This document shows, piece by piece, positions 5,924 to 10,050 of a stretch of 10,050 nt of DNA. The translations under genes were made by a program, and so were the position numbers. The notes beneath the pieces were generated by a model, which did not search any database, was not told where the DNA came from, and worked only from the letters and a program-made list of their open reading frames with translations. Source of the stretch: Candidatus Omnitrophota bacterium (lineage in GTDB: Bacteria > Ratteibacteria > UBA8468 > B48-G9 > JAFGKM01); contig JAMWCO010000043.1 of NCBI GenBank assembly GCA_023818785.1, positions 1 through 10,050 of the forward strand. The letters run 5' to 3'. Numbering within the stretch: the first letter of the stretch is position 1; the number at the start of each line of letters is the position of its first letter.

Positions 5924-8494
5924 CTAAAAATCCTTCTTTTCCGAACCCGGTTCGGAAAGTTTTAAGGTTAGGATTTCAAATTTTTTTATTTTTAATTTTA
6001 TCTTATTACATTTTGATAAAACTTTTCTATCTTTTATTTCATTACCTATCAAATCGATTATTTTTACTTTTTTGGGTTTGAAAAATAATTCTATAGATAT
6101 ATCTTTCTCCTTCCCTTCTGTTTCATATAATCTTAATATAAACTCATCTCCTTCTTTGTAAAATGAAGTTAAAATGACATATTCTGGTTTTATTTTTATG
6201 AAAGATGATGTTTCTGGTAAATCTCCTTTTTCAATTTTGGGAAATCTCTGAATAACAATTGGTTCATTCCTTAAAATCTCACTTAATTTAATAACACTTG
6301 ATAAAGAATCTGCTTTATGGAATAAAATAGTATATCTATATTTATGTTTTCCTTTTGCTTCAATTTTCTCGTTTATATCTTTTTCCCAATTATTCTTATG
6401 TCTGGTAAAACTTCTCAATGTTATATGGGAAAGGGTTTTCTTTTCTCTATCATAAATAAAATACCTATCTCCATTGTGCACTATTAAAGATATCCCTTTT
6501 TCTTTACTTCTATAATCAACAAAACTTTTTGAAAAAAACATCCCTTCAATAAGCCGCTCAATATTACCCCATCCTCTTCCAGGTAATCTTCCATATGGTT
6601 CTTTTTCTAAATTTTTCTCTTCAAATCCAAAAGGAATATCTCCATAAATTTTCCCATCAAAGAAATTTGAAGGGATAGAAAATAATAAAAAGGCATTTTC
6701 TTCACCAAACCAGTCAATTTCAAGTTCAAAATCAACTCTCCCTTCTTCATAAATAATTATGTCCATATTAACTCTATGTTTTCCAATAATACCTTCACAT
6801 TCAAAAATCTGTCTTAAATCTCCTTCTTCTTTCTTATACCATTTTTCCCAAATTACATTTTCTTCTTTTAAAAATTTACCTATATGTAAAATACCTTCAG
6901 GGTCAAGATGTAAAAGTTTTAAATTCCCAAAAGAATTATCTTTTTCTGTTTTATAATTAAAATCTCCCCCTTTAATTTCTATTAGATATCCATCTTCAAA
7001 TTTAATGGAAATATTTCCATTTTCAATTTTGTTTAGGTCAGTCAATTTAAAAGATGGGTATTTTGTTTTTTTCTCCCCTTTTTCAATATAAATTGAATTA
7101 TATCCATAAGATGGTAAAAATAGTTTTGCAATAACTTCAACTTCCCATGTATTATATTCGTTTGGAAAATAATTTATAATCTGATAAGGGATTTCTTTAC
7201 CATTCCCATCTTTAATAATAAAACTTTTATCTAACATTCCATCAACTGAACTAATTAAAAATTTAACATAAAAATAATTAGAAAAATTTGTCTGATTAAA
7301 AATAATTGCGATTTTCTTTTTTTCAGATTTTATTTGCGATATTATTTTATTTATTGCCTTATTTTTTATTTCTTTTATTTCAAAGATTGTTTTCAAAGCA
7401 AGATTATAAATTTCATTAAAATCATTTTCAAATAACCATTGTGTTGCATGTGAAGAAAACAAAAGTATATTTTCCCACAAATCTTTAAATTTTTCTTCCG
7501 GGTATATAAAACCAAATAAACTTGCAATTGAACAAAACTTTTCTGCATTTGTAATTTCTCTATCAGACAAAATTCTTAAAAACCATAGACCTTCTGAACC
7601 ACCATATGAAGTATTATAACAAACATCAGATGGGTCAATTGTTCCTCTTATTATAGGTAATCTTTTTCTTTCTATATCTTTAAAGTAATCAATAGGTGTG
7701 CCAAAAACCAAATCTATTTTTTCTCTTTTATTCCACTCATTGATAAATTCAATTAAATCAAGTTTTTCATCATTTGTGCTTCTTAATGGTCTTAAATCAT
7801 CCATACCATGACTTATCCATATAATACCAGTTTTTGAAAGTTTGCTCGCATATTCAAGTTCTAATTGATAGAATTTCTTTTTCGCTTCTTCCCAGTTTTT
7901 CAAAAATTTATCTTTGTCTGTAAAAATATCTTTATAACCAATACCAGAATAAGAACCTCTTGAACATATTATTTTACTTCCATCAATCCCTTCCCATATA
8001 AACTCATAAGGTATATTTTTTGCACTTAAAGCAGAATGTGGTCTCCAGAACCTAAAATATTTATAACCAGATTTATTTAAAATTTGTGGAATTTGTGGAT
8101 GACCAACTGCGACATCAACTGTTCCTGCATAAACAGAAAGTTCTACCTCTGGAAATAATTTTTTAAAAACCTTCCTTCCATAAATTATATCTCTTATAAA
8201 TGTTTCTTCTCCAACCATATTTGTTCTTAAATTTGTATAAGTTCCACATATAGCAATTCTTTTCTCTTTAATCCTCTCTCTTAATTCTTCATATTTTTCA
8301 GGATAATTTCTTAAAAATGGTTCAATAAATGTAATATATGTATCAATATAGTATCTAAAATCTCTATTATTCTTCATAATATCAAGAACTTCATTTAAAA
8401 CAAGAGAATATCTATTTTCATGCCAGTATCTTGTATGAGTCCATGCCCAATCAGGATGACAGTAACAAATTATATATATTTTTTTATTTTCCAT
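5924..8494 (-). CDS. Glycoside hydrolase family 38-like alpha-mannosidase
   Basis: GH38 enzymes are zinc-dependent retaining alpha-mannosidases. This 856-aa cytoplasmic protein (no signal peptide) has the N-terminal GH38/57 (beta/alpha)7 barrel and a long beta-rich C-terminal part. Candidate zinc ligands are His13 and Asp15 in CHPDWAW (the family HxD), and His349 in SSHATQW. The likely nucleophile and ligand is Asp127 in GTVDVAVGHPQIPQIL, which matches the family DxxGH...QLPQIL segment. GMDDLRP may supply the acid/base Asp, as LGDD does in eukaryotic GH38. The bulky HPDW-A-W in place of HNDPGW suggests an unusual substrate. ATG 8494 overlaps the upstream URO-D-like gene by 11 nt; TTG 8503 is an alternative with GAGAGAG better placed. 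The last codons lie in the GC-rich hairpin. Exact substrate is unknown. Confidence 0.85.
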   Translation of the reverse strand: MENKKIYIICYCHPDWAWTHTRYWHENRYSLVLNEVLDIMKNNRDFRYYIDTYITFIEPFLRNYPEKYEELRERIKEKRIAICGTYTNLRTNMVGEETFIRDIIYGRKVFKKLFPEVELSVYAGTVDVAVGHPQIPQILNKSGYKYFRFWRPHSALSAKNIPYEFIWEGIDGSKIICSRGSYSGIGYKDIFTDKDKFLKNWEEAKKKFYQLELEYASKLSKTGIIWISHGMDDLRPLRSTNDEKLDLIEFINEWNKREKIDLVFGTPIDYFKDIERKRLPIIRGTIDPSDVCYNTSYGGSEGLWFLRILSDREITNAEKFCSIASLFGFIYPEEKFKDLWENILLFSSHATQWLFENDFNEIYNLALKTIFEIKEIKNKAINKIISQIKSEKKKIAIIFNQTNFSNYFYVKFLISSVDGMLDKSFIIKDGNGKEIPYQIINYFPNEYNTWEVEVIAKLFLPSYGYNSIYIEKGEKKTKYPSFKLTDLNKIENGNISIKFEDGYLIEIKGGDFNYKTEKDNSFGNLKLLHLDPEGILHIGKFLKEENVIWEKWYKKEEGDLRQIFECEGIIGKHRVNMDIIIYEEGRVDFELEIDWFGEENAFLLFSIPSNFFDGKIYGDIPFGFEEKNLEKEPYGRLPGRGWGNIERLIEGMFFSKSFVDYRSKEKGISLIVHNGDRYFIYDREKKTLSHITLRSFTRHKNNWEKDINEKIEAKGKHKYRYTILFHKADSLSSVIKLSEILRNEPIVIQRFPKIEKGDLPETSSFIKIKPEYVILTSFYKEGDEFILRLYETEGKEKDISIELFFKPKKVKIIDLIGNEIKDRKVLSKCNKIKLKIKKFEILTLKLSEPGSEKKDF
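5938..5958. terminator. GC-rich perfect hairpin at the convergent gene ends
   Basis: TTCCGAACC-C-GGTTCGGAA (5939-5957) is a perfect inverted repeat, extended by one T/A pair on each side. It lies 27 nt after the DUF1854 stop and within the last codons of the GH38 gene. For the plus strand it is followed by AGTTTT, a weak U-tract; for the minus strand an ATTTTT run follows about 10 nt later. It may act as a terminator or RNA-stabilising hairpin for one or both transcripts. Confidence 0.55.
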
Positions 8495-9578
8495 ATTTTT
8501 CAAGAATCTCTCTCACTCTTAATATCCTTTCTTTTGATGCATCTGGTGGAACCTGGTCAGCAACTCCAAGAATAAAATTATTTTTATTTTTAACAAATAA
8601 AATCAAATTCTTAATAAAATTTTCAAAATACTTTTGGTTATATAAAGGAGAAAAAATTGCTCCTGGTATTCCTCCCCAAATTATAATTCTATTATCTGCT
8701 ATTTTAAATATCTCTTCTATACTTATATCTCCAAATGGTGCAGGAGTAACTGCTTCAACAAAATCAAAACCACTTTCAATTAACAAAGGAAGAGACCCCT
8801 TTAAACTTCCATCATTATGAATACCAACAAATTTATTTTTTCTTTTTAATTGGTTTATTTTCTTTTTCCAATAAGGCATTTCATATTTTTCAATAAAATT
8901 TCTTCCTGTTATTTCAGAAGATAAATTTTCTGGAAATATAATAATTAAAGATTGTGAATTCTCTATAATTTTAAAAATTTCATCATTACATTCTTCTAAG
9001 ATTTCTATTGTTTTTTCTAAAATTTTTCTATTTTCAAAAAATATATCAATAACTCTTTCTATCCCTGCCCATCTGGTTATAAGTGTTTGTAATGGAGAAA
9101 CACAAATTGGTCCAAGAGCAACAGGAATTCCATAACCATCCCATTTTTTATCTATCATTTCAAACTCTTCATAATTAGGACTAACTTTTCTATTTTTAAA
9201 AATATATTGCATAATCTTCAAATCATCTAAATTTTTAATAAAGTGTGTTAAATAGGCAGTAGTATAAGAATTTTCAAGATATTTTGAAATTGACTCAAGT
9301 GTCCCTAATGGTGTTATTATCTTTGAAATTATTAAATTATCTTTTTTCTGATTTATAAATTTGATATCTTCAGAATATGTTTCTTTCCATAAATTTGGAG
9401 CATATACATAAATCCCTGTTTTTGTTTCAATATAAAGTTTCAAATAATCATCTTGGTTCCAATTAAGTCCTTTTTCAATAACCTTATAGTTATACCACCA
9501 TGATAGGTCTGCATACCAAGGAATTAAATCTGGTCTATTTTTATTTAAGACAGATAATAATCTTTCTCTCTCATTCAT
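8484..9578 (-). CDS. Uroporphyrinogen decarboxylase (URO-D) superfamily protein, non-haem type
   Basis: The 364-aa protein has the URO-D/cobalamin-methyltransferase (MtaA/CmuA) fold signature: an N-terminal MNERERLLSVLNKNRPD, ALGPICVSPLQTL in the middle, GIHNDGSLKGSLPLLIESGFD near 253-273, and WGGIPGA followed by LGVADQVPPDAS near the end. True HemE has an N-terminal RQAGR motif, absent here, so a role in haem synthesis is unlikely. Methyltransferases of this superfamily bind zinc through HxC; here the equivalent is His254-Asn-Asp256, so metal binding and activity are uncertain. ATG 9576-9578 overlaps the TGA of the upstream oxidoreductase gene as ATGA and has a GGGA site 6 nt upstream; ATG 9590 is an alternative. 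Such proteins are frequent in sugar-catabolic clusters of uncultured bacteria. The reaction is unknown. Confidence 0.82.
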   Translation of the reverse strand: MNERERLLSVLNKNRPDLIPWYADLSWWYNYKVIEKGLNWNQDDYLKLYIETKTGIYVYAPNLWKETYSEDIKFINQKKDNLIISKIITPLGTLESISKYLENSYTTAYLTHFIKNLDDLKIMQYIFKNRKVSPNYEEFEMIDKKWDGYGIPVALGPICVSPLQTLITRWAGIERVIDIFFENRKILEKTIEILEECNDEIFKIIENSQSLIIIFPENLSSEITGRNFIEKYEMPYWKKKINQLKRKNKFVGIHNDGSLKGSLPLLIESGFDFVEAVTPAPFGDISIEEIFKIADNRIIIWGGIPGAIFSPLYNQKYFENFIKNLILFVKNKNNFILGVADQVPPDASKERILRVREILEKYGK

Positions 9579-10050
9579 AATTTTTCCCATCTTCTTGTTC
9601 TTATAGATTTTTTAATTTTTTCAATTATTTTCATATTGTAAATACCATCATAAAGAGAAGGAGAAGAATTTTTATTCTCATATATATTTTTCAAAAAATT
9701 ATAAATTGAATGGATATGTGCTCTTATCCATCCAGTTGTAAATTTATGCCCTGGGAAATTACTCTCTTTATAATTCCCTCCTGTAAAAATTTCTTTAAAC
9801 CCCTCTTCATTTAAGGAATAAATTTCTAAAAAATTAGGATTTTCAGAATTAAATCTTATTGCTCCCTTCGTCCCATAAATTTCATATTTAAGTTCATCAA
9901 TAGTTCCAGTTGCTATTTTTGAGGCCTCAATTATACCTATTGCACCATTTTCCATCTTTACACTTACACTTATATGGTCTTCAACTTCAATCTTTATAAT
10001 CTTCCCATCCTTTGTTGGTCTTTCTGGATATAAAATCATATCATTCCCTA
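9575..10050 (-). CDS. Gfo/Idh/MocA family oxidoreductase, C-terminal part, cut by window edge
   Basis: The reading frame is open through the window edge, and the 157 visible residues are the C-terminal substrate and oligomerisation domain of a Gfo/Idh/MocA NAD(P)-dependent sugar or inositol dehydrogenase. Diagnostic segments are VEDHISVSVKMENGAIGIIE, YEIYGTKGAIRF, GWIRAHIHSIYNFL and the closing SLYDGIYNMKIIEKIKKS. The Rossmann N-terminal domain, with GxGxxG and the catalytic EKP lysine, lies beyond the edge, so substrate class cannot be judged. The gene is first of the visible leftward cluster, and its TGA overlaps the start of the URO-D-like gene by 4 nt, which indicates co-translation. It probably oxidises or epimerises a sugar released by, or feeding, the GH38-like enzyme encoded downstream (inference). 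Confidence 0.88.
   Translation of the reverse strand, partial: GNDMILYPERPTKDGKIIKIEVEDHISVSVKMENGAIGIIEASKIATGTIDELKYEIYGTKGAIRFNSENPNFLEIYSLNEEGFKEIFTGGNYKESNFPGHKFTTGWIRAHIHSIYNFLKNIYENKNSSPSLYDGIYNMKIIEKIKKSIRTRRWEKL

Noticed and set aside
6759..6956. Plus-strand open frame of 65 codons inside the GH38-like gene
   Set aside because: Antisense to a conserved gene, no ribosome site and no domain.
8431..8820. Plus-strand open frame of 129 codons
   Set aside because: Antisense to the URO-D-like gene and the start of the GH38-like gene; hydrophobic composition arises from antisense AT-rich codons.

Overview
This is a strongly AT-rich bacterial chromosome segment of densely packed genes with lysine-, isoleucine- and asparagine-rich proteins. 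GGAGG-type ribosome sites are present, but several starts look like TTG or lack a clear ribosome site. The gene content (GlmS, phosphorylating GAPDH, tRNA-Leu, a THEP1-type NTPase, a GH38-like glycosidase, Gfo/Idh/MocA and URO-D-like proteins) fits an anaerobic, possibly thermophilic, sugar-using bacterium, perhaps from an uncultured phylum. I cannot name the taxon from the sequence. I see no mobile element, phage gene or CRISPR array.

Left part (1-1292, minus strand): a three-gene unit in the order DeoRC-type sensor protein without its DNA-binding domain, a 43-aa two-CxxC zinc-ribbon protein, and glmS (N-terminal glutaminase domain, cut by the window edge). The last two overlap by one base. 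The promoter carries a 12-bp periodic array that creates two overlapping sigma70-like promoters, and the better one would give an almost leaderless mRNA. Position next to glmS suggests control of amino-sugar synthesis.

Centre-left (1293-3134, plus strand): a divergent intergenic region with a good extended -10 promoter, gap (NAD-type glyceraldehyde-3-phosphate dehydrogenase), a THEP1-family nucleoside-triphosphatase where pgk might have been expected, and tRNA-Leu(UAG).

Centre (3135-5911, plus strand): an ABC exporter half-transporter carrying an unusual cytoplasmic N-terminal extension (beta-rich, PH-like-looking domain plus a four-cysteine zinc ribbon), overlapping by 8 nt with a DUF1854 protein. 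This pairing is known in other bacteria, where it has been named as cyanophycin-metabolism-associated. No cyanophycin gene is visible here and its substrate is unknown, so this is the best candidate in the window for a poorly described system.

Right part (5924-10050, minus strand): a translationally coupled carbohydrate-catabolic cluster in the order Gfo/Idh/MocA oxidoreductase (partial), URO-D-superfamily protein lacking haem-pathway signatures, and GH38-like alpha-mannosidase. It converges on the DUF1854 gene with only 12 bp between stop codons, and a GC-rich perfect hairpin sits inside the last codons of the GH38 gene.
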